A stretch of 64,000 nucleotides of DNA from Phytophthora sp. 'mugwort' (lineage: Eukaryota > Oomycota > Peronosporomycetes > Peronosporales > Peronosporaceae), in NCBI GenBank assembly GCA_033558025.1, contig JAUCEF010000009.1, forward strand, positions 2,728,001-2,792,000, written 5' to 3'. The first letter of the stretch is position 1; the number at the start of each line of letters is the position of its first letter. The notes beneath the pieces were generated by a model. The model had not been told where the DNA came from, searched no databases, and saw only the letters and a list, made by a program, of their open reading frames with translations. The position numbers and the translations under genes were made by a program. Shown one piece after another: positions 1 through 12,121 of this stretch.

Positions 1-489
1 AGTGAAATCCTTGTCGATCAGCACACACTGCAACATTTTTGTCCAGGCAGGATATTGTTAGACTTAAACTGCACCAGCACTGTTAACGCAGTAGACTACT
101 GCTCAGTCTGCATTAGAGTGTGCTGTACAAATTGGCCGTTTCCAAACGTGTAATGGGCCATGCATGAAAAAATCTTGTACTTCGATCGATTAGTCCCATT
201 TGTAGCGTCAAATAGCAGAACTTCCGGAAACTGGTCGATAATAGAGCGCATATGGTTAGTCTGGAGTGCAATGTAGGTCGCAACTTTCTGGTACGGCAAA
301 ATGAAAGCTAGTCCTCAAGAACTTTACCTTTCCACTTACGTCGTCGACAAAAATAAGGATAGCGTTCCCGTTTACATCTCTAAACTCGGAAATATACTTC
401 TTCAATCGCTTCACGATGGTAATGGAATGGATACCATTCTCTCGACATTTAAATGTCCGAATCAGATTATGGGCATCCAAGAACGGCAA
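1..489 (-). pseudogene. SWIM/MULE-type transposase fragment
   Basis: Two overlapping minus-strand frames (489 to 256, then 299 to 96) together resemble the RNase-H-like core of zinc-finger-SWIM/MULE-type transposases common in Phytophthora. The visible signature is FPEVLLFDATNGTNRSKYK followed by a stretch ending in GNGQFVQHTLMQ. The first frame carries a hydrophobic strand with an acidic pair (ILIFVDD). A frameshift separates the two frames, no SWIM zinc finger is visible, and the sequence reaches the window edge, so this is a broken, partial copy. A further minus-strand frame at 856-1065 could be an upstream part, but I cannot show this. The family call is from recognition only. Confidence 0.55.
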
Positions 490-1301
490 CGAGACCCACT
501 ATTACAAGAAGTTGCCTTTGACCATCATTCTGTTTCACTTTTCTTTTGTATACTGAGGTCGGGTGCATATCACTGGACGCGTTGGCCAAAACGATCATTA
601 ATATGTGAGCCTCTGAGTAACCTAGTAAATCCTGCTCGTTAGCAGACGTGGGAGGTGCGCTAGCATACTAAAACCAACATACTCGAATCTTAGGTCCTAA
701 TGCGCCGTATTGACGGAGATATGTAAGCCAAAGTGGGTGTGCATAACCACTTGGCGGGCAGTGTACCTGATACGGAGGTTTAAAGCAGCAAATTAGAAAA
801 GTTTAGCAGGTTTTGCTGGGACTAGGTTTCACACCAATCGAAAAATGCCCACTTTCTAGGTTTTGTTCAAGCAGATCAATTCGTTCATTTGTTCCGGAAT
901 CACAATATGTTGGCCAGCGAAATCTTCCAAAACCAACGCAACTGTGAATTTACGCTCAACACAAACAGCGAGCAAGAACTGTAGCAAATCGAGCGCAGTT
1001 TGCGAAGACCCGCTGTTCGTCTTTACACAAAAATCATCATTGCATTTTGCCCGCACCACTATCACGGTACAGTTTCCGCCAGCCAGTCAAACGAGCGAGG
1101 CTGCTCGAACACTATTTCTCCCTTTTCTTATTGCTGCGACGCTCTATTCATGGCCCCCCGCGCTTCCACAGGAAGTGGTAGAGGCTCCACGACGCCTCAA
1201 GTTGATCGTAAGCTCTGCGTAATGCAGTCGTCTCAGTCTAATAGCCCGTGCACTTCTCTTTTCTAGGTCTTTTGCGTTTGTAGAGCAGTTCTACCGCCCC
1301 C

Positions 1302-2269
1302 ATGGATCAGCTCAATGGGAGGATGTTCAGTACGCATACAACCGAACCTGCCTTTTCAATGGCCACAACACGAGACACGGAATCGCTGCGTCGCCAGTTC
1401 TACGCATTGAAGAACACGAGGAAGCCAACCCCTGCGTTGAGCTATGTGTTTGCCGCATGTGTGCAAGAACTGATGAACGTTAACTATGTATGGTTATATA
1501 GGAGATCCAGCATGCCCAGCAGAGTTCGACGTGCGAAAAAGGGTCTCTTTATAGACATTGAAAGCAAGTGCAGCGTCACGCAGATCGACGACGATGAGCA
1601 AGAATCCGCCGAGGGCGTTACTGGAGCCGATGCATCACTGGCAGGTGCCGGCAAATCAGAGGCTACTTTAAGCGATGCGTTGGAAGCGGGTAAAGCTACC
1701 TCTGACTTGGCTAACGTTAGCACGAACCTCGCGCCCCAGACTTCCATCGCTGCGGAGACCGTGCTTCGGCTAGTGCTTATGCGAAGGGCCAGAAGGCTAA
1801 AGCTTCTGCAGGTATTACGATCAGGCATGCTAACAATATTTGGTAAATTAATATGTACTGACTGACAACGATTTGGAATGATTATATGAAGAGTCTAACA
1901 GTACCGTCGCGCACCGGAAAAACACCGGAGGAGCTGGCCTCGCTCAGCAAGCACCTCAAGTGCAACCGGGACGAACAGCCTATATTGTCGCAGACGGCCA
2001 AAACGCAAATGAAGATCGATATTATGCTGCGGGAGATGACACAACCGAGTAGTGAGTTGCCGCAACTACTCTTAGAGATTGAAGACCGAGCTCAACAGCG
2101 CGAATGCCAGTACCGCCAGGAAAAAGAAGCGCGGGAAGAGAAGCGTGAGGAGGAGCGGATACGTGCGCAAGAAGCACGTGAACTTCTCGAGAACGAGCGT
2201 ACTGAGCGTGAGGCGCAACGCCACGAGATGCTAATGACGATGCTTGCCGCAGCGTTGTCAGAGAAGTAG
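1302..2269 (+). pseudogene. Myb/SANT-like protein with C-terminal coiled coil, broken
   Basis: A plus-strand frame from 1302 contains RDTESLRRQFYALKNTRKPT, the third-helix region of the Myb/SANT-like proteins that are abundant in Phytophthora. Just upstream, in another frame, lies a W-x-x-V-x-x-x-Y-N pattern typical of the preceding helix, so a frameshift separates them. An acidic, Ser/Ala-rich linker follows, then a second ORF (1886-2269) rich in Glu/Arg/Gln that is almost certainly a coiled coil. This is the usual C-terminus of the same family. The two ORFs are in different frames with stops between them. I read this as one decayed gene. Its role in the family is not established; many copies neighbour transposons. 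Confidence 0.5.
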
Positions 2270-2316
2270 GTTGAAGCAAGGCGAATAAAAGCTAAAACAT
2301 GGATCGCGATAGAACA

Positions 2317-3460
2317 TTATTTGAAGACCGATCTTATCTGACTTATACCTGTACGACCAACACGGAAGTTGAAGATCATGTAGATGCTGTTAAGTCGCAG
2401 CTGGCGTTTGTTGGCACCGTATGGAAGTGACAGGAGAAGCCGGCGGTAGCACTTTGGGGTTGACCCCATTCCCCACTCGGCCGCTTCACGCAGTGACGTG
2501 ATAGCGTTGTGCATCGCTGTTAAGGCGAGTCGGCAGTCAGGTGACGCTCGCTCCAAATCTCCAACTTTAAGGGGAGTGGTGATCTTGCCGATGGCAGAAC
2601 TTGCCACAGGAAAAGCCGAGTCAGCGGCAACACCAGTTTCAGGCACGGTGAAAACAGGATTCGCCAGCTTGTCTTGAAGTTGCCGGCTAGTTTCGCCATC
2701 TTTCCATGAGCCAGGGTAGTTGGGTCGCCCCCACACCAAAGTACTGTCGACTCCGTAGCAGAGTGTGCCAGTCACTAATGTGCTATGAAGCCAACTTACA
2801 CATCACATAGTAACATCGTTAATGAAATAACATCCGGCTTTCAAAAACAAGGATGTACATGTACCGTTGTAATGTAAATTTTGCAGATCAGCTGCTGTCG
2901 GCTCTTGGCCTCTGTAGTTCTTGCCGTCTACGAATCCCCAGATTCCTTTAACCAGAGGCTCTCGAGTTTGCGTTCGTTGGACCCATTCCACTTATTGTTG
3001 CTTCGACGGAAAACAGATGCGCGCATCTGGTAGTTCCTTGAGGCATGCGCCAAACGAATCTCGGTGTTAGCTAGAACACGCGACAATGTACTTGGGGGAA
3101 CCCCAAAAAGCTCGCACAAAGTTTTACTCTCTACGGCTGCTGTGTAAAAATGCAACAGACAAGATGGCACAGCATGTTTAAACATAAACTTCGGGGGTCG
3201 ACCAGGCTTACCTACCCCACTCTTAACGACGTAGTGCCCGCTAAATGCCTGAAGTAAACAATCAAATGACAGAGGTTCTATCGAAACTACCGCTATAAAG
3301 CTGCCGCGATCGACTAGCATACAGGGTATTCCATGGGCATTTCGAAGGATTGATGAATGCATCAACTATGAGAACATTACGATCAAAAGAAAGCATCTAG
3401 CGCAACCGCAGGAGAAGCAACACTCGTTTTTTAGTGCGAGCTTTCAGGAGCTCAGACACC
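2317..3460 (-). pseudogene. PIF/Harbinger (HARBI1-type) DDE transposase, broken
   Basis: Three minus-strand ORFs in order (3365-2928, 2991-2803, 2775-2317) cover a Harbinger-type DDE nuclease. Recognisable blocks are GIWGFVDGKNYRGQEP (first catalytic Asp), then CYGVDSTLVWGRPNYPGSW and GVAADSAFP (second Asp). The C-terminal block RLNSIYMIFNFRVGRTGISQ follows. A short piece at about 3460-3400, LKARTKKRVLLLL, resembles the N-terminus of these proteins. At least two frameshifts break the gene. Harbinger elements normally also encode a Myb/SANT-like partner, and the SANT-like relic at 1302-2269 lies directly beside it, so the two may once have formed one transposon. TIRs were not identified. Confidence 0.75.
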
Positions 3461-3846
3461 AGGACAAGCTGTCGGGTGGTGGTCCTCACCATCAAACTGG
3501 AATGACGCTCGCATCGTCCACCAAATTTGATTGGAGATGGTAAAGGTGTAGCCAGAACGTTAAATGTGGTGTTTTTGGTCCAAATTGAAACCAGCACAGA
3601 GTTGACGTATGTTTGAGCCTTTTTCTCTCACAATTTTGCTTTTTGTGATAGTTTGAAAGAGTTCCCGTGTTCACATAAATGTCACAGACAGGGGGGTTAT
3701 TTTTTCCAGGTTCGAAACACGTTGGGACAGTCGTAGCCATTCATCGAGTTCGCATACACATTGTGCCGTCACTATGCTTGGTTTTCTATGCATGGTGCTC
3801 CCAACACATACTACCGAAGCGGACAAAGTTTTAACACACACCTGTT

Positions 3847-3909
3847 AATTTGGCGTGTACTGTAGGTATCACTTTTGACTGACGTGATACCTACAGTACA
3901 CGCCAAATT
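3847..3909. repeat. Perfect 26-bp inverted repeat (hairpin)
   Basis: Arms 3847-3872 and 3884-3909 are perfect reverse complements of 26 bases, separated by an 11-base loop. Core of the arm: GGCGTGTACTGTAGGTATCA. It lies in non-coding sequence between the Harbinger relic and the phospholipase-D-like gene. It could be the TIR junction of a tiny MITE or a template-switch fold-back. It has no poly-T tract that would make it an ordinary terminator. Confidence 0.9.
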
Positions 3910-4132
3910 TCATATTCGGTCTAACCTGTGCTAGACTACGATACCCGTAGATGTTACAGGACGACTAGAGCCTACCTTGCGCTTTAATACATTGGGAAAA
4001 CCTGACAAAGTCACTCAGGTTCTCCCTCTTCACACCGCGGAGATGTAAGCGAGCAAAGCAAGTAAAACGGTGAATCTCTACCATTACATTATTTCTACTA
4101 AACTCACCCTCCTGCAAAGTAGCTTCGTGACC

Positions 4133-5845
4133 CTATGAAGAATCGAGGGAGGAGCCGTCGCAGGTATCTTGCCGGTCAATTTTATTGTGGATAGCATCTC
4201 CGTAGAGGTTGTAGTACCATTTCTTGTCAATCTCGAACTTCTCGATGAGAGACGACGCGTCTGCGGCTGCCACGTCGTACAGATGTGCCGCATCGAGGAA
4301 CTTCATCGCGTTGATCTTCTCGTAGCTCCGGCCCGTCATCTCGACAAACTTACGCACCCGGAAGTCGCGAATTATCTTGCCAACCTTGATGCCGTCCGGG
4401 GTTTTGATAGTCTCGCTGTCAACGACATTGGCGTCCAGCTCCGGGTCCGATGTCATGCTGCGGCGGTTCCAGTTGGCCGAGCCGTCCGACAAATACACGT
4501 CATCGACGACCACCAGCTTGCTGTGCACGTAAATGTCCAGGTCGGGCTTCATCGAGTATATCTTCAATTTATTGGGGAACTTTTCCTTGAGAGGCTGGAC
4601 ATTCTCGTACATGTATTTTCCGTAGCCGCCACTCTTGGTCAGTAGCTCTGGCGGTTGGACAACGACGATCAGACGCTGAAGACCTGGCATGACTTCCATT
4701 AGCGCGTCCAGCAGTTCCGGCACAAGGATGAAGTACTGATCCTCGATGTAAATAAAGTTCTTGGCGTTCTTAATCGCCTTAATACGTGCACGGAATAGCG
4801 AATTCTCACCATTGGGAGCGAACTCCCAGTTCTTGTATTTGCAACTGAAGGTACGCACGATCTGCACATTTTGCTTGCCTAGCTTGGACGTGGTGTTGCT
4901 GCTAGCGTAGTCAAGCGGTGCCAGGTAGGAGTATTGCGGGTTATCAAAGTCGACCACATCGTCTCCGAAGTCTTGGGTCGGCAAATAAGGGGAATTCCAG
5001 CGCGCAAGAAAGTTGCTGGCCACGTCCTTCGCGGCTGGTCCGTGGATGCGTATACTGCTGTCGACCCAGCCACTTAGACGGAAATGAACACCAGCTTCTT
5101 TACGGATCGCCGACACGTTATGGTAGATGGTGTCCCAGCGATCGTTCGAGAGGTCGATGCCACCCACATATGCCACTGGGTGATCGTCTTTGCCAGTGGA
5201 GGCCCCGGCAGCGATCACAAGCGTCTTCTGGTGCTGGGACGACATGCCGTAAGGGAGTCGGTCGTCGAAAATGAACAGCGCGTTTCCGTCGTTAATGCCG
5301 GATCTGGGGAGTTGGTTTATTCTGTTGCGCACTTTGATATCCTGAAAGAAGAGGAACTTGTTCGTCCAGCCCAGAATCTTGACATCGCCCCCGCGCTTGA
5401 CGACATTGCCAAACACGATATCGAAGTTTGACGTAGCGCCAGTCGGATCCACGTCAGGCTTGAAAGGAACGAGGTCGGTGTTCCAAGCAGCCAACATAAC
5501 GCGGTCGTTTTCCTTCGTCGTCGTCAGATCATCGTAGACTGAGTCGAAAAACTCCTTCGTCACTGTGAACGTCGTCACGGAGTTACCTGAGCTATAGGTG
5601 GCCATGTCGTTGCGAGGGGATCCACCCCGTGATGCCGTAATCTCTTCTTCTGTGAGGAACCAGTCAGTGGCCTTCAGAAGAGGCTGCTGCATCTTGACGT
5701 CGGAGCCGTCCGACTTGTCCGTGGTGGAGGTCTCTGAATCTGAATCATCGCCGCCCCCGAAAATGGACCAAAACGACCAAGCGGATGATGGGGATGGAAC
5801 CAGCGCCAGTATGAAAACTAAAATGATGGTAAATCTGGAGATCAT
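4133..5845 (-). CDS. Secreted phospholipase-D-like protein
   Basis: Intact 570-aa ORF. An upstream in-frame Met at 5992 gives 619 aa, but I choose the Met at 5845 because it starts a clear signal peptide (MISRFTIILVFILALVPSPS, cleavage near residue 22). Two PLD halves are visible. The first is H-x-K at residues 205/207 followed by the GGID block (228-231). The second is a full H-x-K-x4-D (H441, K443, D448) followed by GSANWNRRSM. PLD enzymes hydrolyse phospholipid head groups with these two His residues, and oomycetes encode families of secreted PLD-like proteins. In the first motif the usual Asp is Ala212, so activity may be altered. It is the only intact gene in the first 45 kb. Confidence 0.85.
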   Translation of the reverse strand: MISRFTIILVFILALVPSPSSAWSFWSIFGGGDDSDSETSTTDKSDGSDVKMQQPLLKATDWFLTEEEITASRGGSPRNDMATYSSGNSVTTFTVTKEFFDSVYDDLTTTKENDRVMLAAWNTDLVPFKPDVDPTGATSNFDIVFGNVVKRGGDVKILGWTNKFLFFQDIKVRNRINQLPRSGINDGNALFIFDDRLPYGMSSQHQKTLVIAAGASTGKDDHPVAYVGGIDLSNDRWDTIYHNVSAIRKEAGVHFRLSGWVDSSIRIHGPAAKDVASNFLARWNSPYLPTQDFGDDVVDFDNPQYSYLAPLDYASSNTTSKLGKQNVQIVRTFSCKYKNWEFAPNGENSLFRARIKAIKNAKNFIYIEDQYFILVPELLDALMEVMPGLQRLIVVVQPPELLTKSGGYGKYMYENVQPLKEKFPNKLKIYSMKPDLDIYVHSKLVVVDDVYLSDGSANWNRRSMTSDPELDANVVDSETIKTPDGIKVGKIIRDFRVRKFVEMTGRSYEKINAMKFLDAAHLYDVAAADASSLIEKFEIDKKWYYNLYGDAIHNKIDRQDTCDGSSLDSS

Positions 5846-5992
5846 GCGCTGGTGAAAAGCGGCCAACATTCTGCCTAGCGATGAGTGCGTTCCTCGCCGA
5901 ATCGAAAATGGTTGTGGTACCACGCAGGCTGTGATCAATGTCGTCTTTCCCCAATATGTTTCCTCGTGTTCAGTATACGGAAAGCAAAGCAT

Positions 5993-7181
5993 TTCACCTT
6001 TTCTTCAGCCTGGCCATGCGCCATTACACAGTCAACGCAAGTGACTTAAACCGTTCTATATACATTCACTTGGAGTAGCCGTTGCGTGGTTAGGCCAATT
6101 CTACGCGAAGAAAACGAAAAATGATGTGTAGTTGCCAAAACAAAGGCGAAAAAATGAAAGCTGATTGTGCAGAATATTTGTCCCCAACAGAAGCACTAAT
6201 ATTATCGTAGTTTTGGCTACACGTACAGACAACGACGGAGAAATCCGGCCGACACACAAATCCGGTTTTTGACAGTGGCACAATAGTAACACAAACTGCT
6301 TTTAGCCAATCCCTAAGCAATTCCAATTTTTTTGTTTAAACGTATACCCTTTCTGGATATCATATGAAATGTGTTATCGTTTTTGTGCTTTCATGACCCT
6401 TTTTGACGAATCAAATCCGGTACCGGATTATTTTGTCGGGACCCTGCTTTATTCTGAACGACTGCTACAGATTTATTTGGAAACGATACACTCAATTCCC
6501 CCATGCTTCGGACGACTAATGCGCACCGGAGACCACTGTTGTTTTAGGTGAAGTACGGCCTTCAGTAACAAGAAGACCAGCAGGAGCGCTGCCGTCAGGA
6601 CCAGCGCCAACGTCGGGGTCAGGACCATTATAACATGAAATAACTTGGACGGTTGTCTGTCCGAGTCTAGCAGTGCTCCAAATAGGTCGGATGGTATATT
6701 TCAATGATGTTAGAAAACTTTTAGAAGTTTAGTTTGTTGTTGTAGATCCGTACATTTATGAGTTCTGTGCTTATGAACAGCCAAATCACAATTTGAAGCT
6801 ATACTATCCGCAAACACTCGCATAAAGAAAACAAAAAAATAACAAAACGTGTGCTGGGCGTCGTTGGAGTGGATGAAGTGCTTAGCTTCTTTAATTAAAC
6901 TTGTGCCGATTAGGGAAGCTGCGCCAACCGTGCTTCTTGCGTCCATGGCCGGTGAGTGGTCGTCCTTCGTGCAGCAACATCGCTGTTGATCCAAGAATGC
7001 CATGTGTTTTCTGCACTGCACTGATCTGCCAGTTTACCCAAAAGTTGATTGGCTCTTTGAATTGTCAGGAGTGGATAATCGTCGGTAAAAGCGGAAGGAA
7101 TAGGGTAATCGAAGCCTTGGCTAGCGTAATATGCCATATAACGGTATAAGCACCTTTTATCTTCAAGACTTCCATATTTCT
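5993..7181. other. Non-coding stretch, no recognised gene
   Basis: About 1.2 kb of AT-rich sequence upstream of the PLD-like gene. Short ORFs on both strands (for example 6369-6551 plus and 6910-7137 minus) show no motif I recognise. The first few hundred bases should hold the PLD promoter, but I cannot point to defined elements. Confidence 0.5.
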
Positions 7182-7239
7182 TGAAAAAGTGGATCCTGTG
7201 CCCATCTGAAAAAAGAGGGGCACAGGATCCACTTTTTCA
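7182..7239. repeat. Perfect 22-bp inverted repeat with BamHI-like core
   Basis: Arms 7182-7203 and 7218-7239 are perfect reverse complements (arm core AAAAAGTGGATCCTGTGCCC) around a 14-base A-rich loop. It marks the left edge of a GC-rich repeat-like block (7240-7500). It may be the paired termini of a small element or a fold-back mutation. Confidence 0.9.
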
Positions 7240-7317
7240 CATAAATCGACTAACGGAGGAGAGCAGTAGCGAGCGAGCGTACCCGGAGCAAACCCGTGCG
7301 GGGTGCCCGCAAAGCAA

Positions 7318-7409
7318 GGCCGCGCGGTCTTTGCGGAGGCGGGCCCAGCGCCGATCATTCCAGCGAGACGAGCACTGCAGCGGGCCGAACATAGTATTTT
7401 CCTCGCAGG
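7318..7409. repeat. Dispersed repeat, copy 1
   Basis: About 92 bp closely matching 20,528-20,623. The shared core is GGGCCCAGCGCCGA followed by CATTCCAGCGA, then GCGGGCCGAAC and TTTTCCTCGCAGG. Read on the minus strand, both copies are open and give a similar short peptide (SAR-S-A---AGM-GAGP), so it may derive from a mobile-element ORF. Family unknown. Confidence 0.7.
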
Positions 7410-7740
7410 AGCGCAGCGAGTGCCTTTGCGAAGCAATAGCCCAAAACCACGATGCCACCTGTCCTCGGGAGGGCTAGGGGAAGGGAGATGGGAGACCTTC
7501 AATACCAAACTACAGTGTAAACCAAAAATGTGACAGGGCGAGATGAGCACAACACGTGCCTTTTTTTAAAGCCACGGGATTCGACGGGTGCCTCGCGTTG
7601 CTGTAGGATGTACTGCTTGGTGTCGGGCTGTGGCGTTCGCTGTTGCTGAATCGGCAGACGAATATGACTGAGCTGTGCTACCGTACAGACCGGCAGATAA
7701 ACGGGCGATAATTACCTAATAAAAGTATAAGCACACGGTA

Positions 7741-7745
7741 ATTAC
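7741..7745. repeat. Copia target-site duplication, left
   Basis: ATTAC at 7741-7745 is repeated at 12,475-12,479, directly outside the two LTRs. A 5-bp duplication is normal for Copia insertions. Confidence 0.85.
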
Positions 7746-8086
7746 AAAAGTCTTGTGGTCTTTAGAGCAAAATGCAAAGTGATTGATTCGGTCCTTAGTT
7801 CGCTAAGCTACTCCAAGCCTCTCTTCTACCTACTGGATACACTCTACTGGATTCATTACTGGCTACTGAGTTCTTCCAGCCAATCAGCGAGTGACACGTC
7901 GTATCCCCATCTTGTACACAATCTTGTACCCACGTGTGCGTAATCATCGATACGTCAACAGCGTGTGTAATCCATGTGTCATCATCAGTGTCCCATAATC
8001 ACAAGTGATTATGGCTCCACAGACTTGAAGGTCATACCGGTTTCTACTGGTACGCCGAGACTGGACGAGACGCCTCCTTGACAACA
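7746..8086 (-). repeat. Copia 3' LTR
   Basis: 341-bp direct repeat of 12,134-12,474, about 96 percent identical by my count. It carries a small palindrome, ATAATCACAAGTGATTAT, that is kept in both copies. Confidence 0.95.
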
Positions 8087-8099
8087 GTCCCACTCGGCT

Positions 8100-11000
8100 C
8101 GGCAGCGCTTGGTGCTTGAATTCCCAGCATGCTTAGAAGGCTTTCGAACTGGACAGCAGTAATCGGCTTGGTCATCAGGTCTGCCTTCATGTTCTTCGTC
8201 GAGCAATATTGCAACACCACTTGGCCGTCTTCCACTTTCTCGCGAACAAAGTGGTAGCGGATGTCGATGTGCTTGGTGCGCTTGTGAAACTCGGGGTTCT
8301 TGGTCAACGCGATGGAGCTTAGATTATCCTCGTAATTCTTGACTGCTTCATCCTTCTTCATCTCGCCGAGTTTACACAGAAATGCCTTCAGCCAGATCGC
8401 CTCTTGTGCTGCTTCAGTCAGCGCCATGTATCCGCCTCCGTCGATGACAGCGCCACGGTGCGCTGCTTTTTGCCTCTCCAGCTGATGCACCTGTCGTTCA
8501 TCATGAACGCGTAGCCGCTTGTGCTCGTCGAGTTTCCACGTCGCCAGCCCAATGTGCATCCGAGTATCCTTCGAGTCCGTCCTTGCAGCTGGCTTGGAAC
8601 TCGATGCCGCGTGCCTTCGTCCCTTGAATGTACCTGAAAACCCTCTTGAGCGCCTGCCAATGTGTCGGACAAGGATCCAAAGCAAACTGGCTGAGAACTC
8701 CCACTGCAGCAGCGAGGTCCGGCCGAGTCCCCACCATGAGATACATCAGGTAGCCGACAACATTGCGGTACGGCACCTTTGCCATGGCCTCCTCGTGCTT
8801 ACAGCCTCCTTCGCACATGGCCTTGGTCAACTTGAGTCCTGGAACTTGCGGCGTCTTGACGGGGTTGCTGTTCTCCATGCCAAACTTCTCCAGAATGTCT
8901 TTCGCAAACTTGGTCTGACGCATGGGCACTTTGCCACTTGCAACGTCTTGATCGATTTCCATGCCGAGAAAGTACTTGAGTTGGCCGAGGTCTGTCATCT
9001 CGAACCGCTCACTTAGTGCCTTCTTCGTCATCTGGAGCAGCTCATCGTTGTTGCATGCGAGGACCAGGTCGTCGACATAGAGTGCCACGAAGATCATGTC
9101 TTGATCGTCCCACTTGACGTAGACGCAGTGATCGGCTTTGCACTTCGTGAACCCCATTTCGAGCGTGAACTTGTCGATGATCTGGTTCCACATCCGCGGC
9201 GACTGCTTCAGACCGTAAAGGGAGCGCTTCAGCTGGCAGACATAGTCTGGGTGAACTTCATCGACATATCCGTCCGGCTGCACCATGTAGATGTCTTCGT
9301 CAAGTAGTCCGTTGGGAAAAGCTGTCTTGACATCCATCTGGTGCACCGTCAGGTTGTACTTAGCCTCCAACTGAGCAGAATCCTGATCGACGTAAACTTG
9401 GCTACCGACGAAACGTTTCTTCATAGTCGATGCCGTACTTCTGTGAAAATCCGTTGGCCACTAGTCGCGTCTTGAATCGCTCGATCTCTCCAGCTTGATT
9501 CTCCTTGATGCGAAACCTTTATCGGCAGCCGATTGCCTTGCGACCCTTTGGCAATGGCACCAACACCCATGTATTGTTCTTGCGAAGCGAATTTGACTTC
9601 TGAATCGCATGCATCCTTCCACTTGGCCGCGTTGTTGGATTCCATCGCCGACTTAAACGTGGTCGGCATTTCTCCCACTGAATCAACAACGTAGGCCGCT
9701 TCGTAGTCTTCTTCTCCTCTTGCTACCGCTGACATCTCTTCCAGTGTTTGCGGTCGGCTTTGTCGCTTACTTCGTGGAATTTCCACGGACTCTTCAAGCC
9801 GCTGGTGTCGCTTCGTGCCGGGCTCAAAGTCTTGGAGCGGCACCGAATCGTCTTGAGACTCATCTTCGAACGCTGCTTCTTGGTCTGTTGACACTTCATC
9901 TTGAAGTTCAACGACAGCATCTTGGTCGTAACTGCGTCTCCCGCCGTCGAAAACGTCCTCCATAAACTGCGCATCGCGACTGACCAGTACGCGGCCGCTT
10001 TTAATCACCTCGAATCGATACGATTTCTCACGCTCCGAGTACCCGAGAAAACGACATTGTACTGCTCGAGCGTCCAGCTTGGTGCGTTTCTCCTTCGGGA
10101 TCGTCACATAGGCATGGCAACCGAATACCTTCAGGTTTGCCAGCAACGGTTTCTTTCCGGTCCAAACTGGTGCGGCGACTTGTCGTCGCTGGTAGCGCGC
10201 GTCGGACACCGATTGCGAAGGAAAGTAGCGGTCATCACAGCTCCCGCCCAATACGACTTTGACAATCCTGCATGCTCCAACATGCAGTGCGCGCATTCCA
10301 CCAGCGTTCGATTCATTCGTTCCGGCACCCCGTTCAACTGCGGAGTGTAGGGTGGCGTGAACTTCTGTTCGATACCGCGACGCTTGCAGAACTTGGCCAT
10401 CTCGCCTGACGTATATTTGCCACCGTTGCAGCGGAGTGTTTTCACAACTTTGCCAGTTTGGGTTTCCGCATAAGCGACAAACTCGGCAAACTTGTCCGCC
10501 ACTTCCGACTTGTTTCGAAGTAAATACATCACACAAAAGTGCGAGTCCTCGTCGATGAACGTAACGAAATAGCGCTTACGCTAAACGTCGCCGACTGCAT
10601 GGGACCACACACATCGCTGTGGATGACTTCCAGCAGTTGTCGGGCGTGGCTCGGTGACTTTGGCATGTAGCTCACTCGAGTTTGCTTGCCGAGTGCACAC
10701 TCATCACATAGCTCCCACTTCTTCACTGCCGCGATGTCAATCCCAACGCCGTAGCCCTTCTTGACGATGGCGTCTAGACCGCCGCTGCCAATGTGTCCTA
10801 GTCGAAGGTGCCAGAGGTACGAAGTGGTGTCCCCATTGCGATCCTTCGAGCTCGACATGTTGGCCTCGTCCGGCATGATCGAAGTCATGCACAACTTGAA
10901 CAGTCCCTTACCCGCGCTCACCAAGCTTCCACTTGATGCTTCTTGCCGCGGTGAGGCATCCGTCTGATTCGAACGTAACCGGACCAACATCCCTGGTGAA

Positions 11001-12090
11001 GCGTCCAACGGAGAACAAGTTCCGTGCCAGCTTAGGGATGCGCCACACACTGGTAAGCACACCCTTTTTGATCCCTTGTGGCGTCTTCATCGACATCACA
11101 ATGTCGCCGGTCCCCACCGCTTGAACAACACCGTCGTCTGCGAGGCGTACGTCCACCGGAGAGATCTTCTTGTAATTCTTCATGTACTCTTTCGAGTACG
11201 TCATGTGCTGCGTCGCACCGGAGTCGACCAGCCAAGCTTCACTCGACTGGGTGCCCTTGCCACCAATCGAGAACAGGTAGTCACCCGATTCTTCTTCCAC
11301 TTGAGCGGCGCTTGCACGCTGCGGTTTCTGGCGTCCCGCATTCTCGCGAACCCTCACAGGGCACTTGGCGATCCAATGCCCTCGTTCGCCACAGTAGTGG
11401 CAGGCACTCGTCTTCGGCGCCTGACGACCCTTGCGCTTTCCGCTGTCGCTCGCCATGAACGCTTGTCCATGCGTGGTGCCATCAACACCACCATCTTGCT
11501 CCTTGCGCTTCATGTCCTCATGCAGCAGTCGAGACGTCACGAGTTCCCATGACAGCGAGTCGACCCTTGACTCCAACGCCGTGATGAGGAACTGGTACGA
11601 CTCGCTGAGACTTCCCAAAAGCGTGATCACCAAGTCGTCTTCGCTGGACGGAGCGCCCACCGCGTCGAGCTGTTCCGCCAGCGTCTTGATCTTGTTGATG
11701 TGCTCCAGCACATCACCAGCTTCGTCAATCATCGTCGTGAAGAAGTGTCGACGAAGGAAGAGCTTAATGGCCAAGCTCTTCTTCTCGAAGTATCCTTCCA
11801 GCCTTGACCATGCATCATGCGCGCCACTCGCCGACCGGACCAACGATAGCTGCAAATCCTCTAACGCGAGGCAGACGATCGCCATCAGCCTTGCGCGACT
11901 TCCGCTTGAGTGCCGCTTGATTCAACGCCGTGGTGCAGTTCTCCAGCTTCGTATCACCGCATACGACTTCCCACAGGTCGCGCTCCTCGAGTACCATTTG
12001 CATCTTGAACTTCCACGTGTGGAAGTTGGTTCCGTCGAACTTGTTGATGCGAGCGGTCGTAGTCGTGGAGTTGCCCATGGCGAAGGCGTA
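8100..12090 (-). pseudogene. Copia Gag-Pol polyprotein, multiple frameshifts
   Basis: Minus-strand pieces in order. Gag N-terminus lies at 12,075-11,815 (start MGNSTTTTARINKFDG). Gag and protease lie at 11,885-10,908, with zinc knuckle CHYCGERGHWIAKCP and protease LVDSGATQHM. The GAG-pre-integrase domain (WHLRLGHIG) follows at 11,062-10,529. Integrase lies at 10,536-9421 in two frames, including TPPYTPQLNGVPERMNRT. Reverse transcriptase lies at 9424-8501, with LYVDDLVL as the YVDD active site. RNase H lies at 8685-8100 (ALSSTEAD, then a chain ending in LMTKPI). At least four frame changes separate the pieces, so no polyprotein can be made. All catalytic modules remain readable, which argues for loss of function after an insertion that was once competent. 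Confidence 0.95.
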
Positions 12091-12121
12091 GTCGAAGTCT
12101 TGGGCAGAGTCTGCGGGGCTT

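Noticed and set aside
3847..3909. Hairpins considered as CRISPR or terminators
   Set aside because: Single inverted repeats without regularly spaced direct repeats or T-tracts. Eukaryotic context.
6090..6551. Short ORFs on both strands upstream of the PLD-like gene
   Set aside because: No recognisable domain, AT-rich and short; likely chance.
8519..9016. Plus-strand ORFs across the Copia element
   Set aside because: Antisense shadows of reverse transcriptase and gag.
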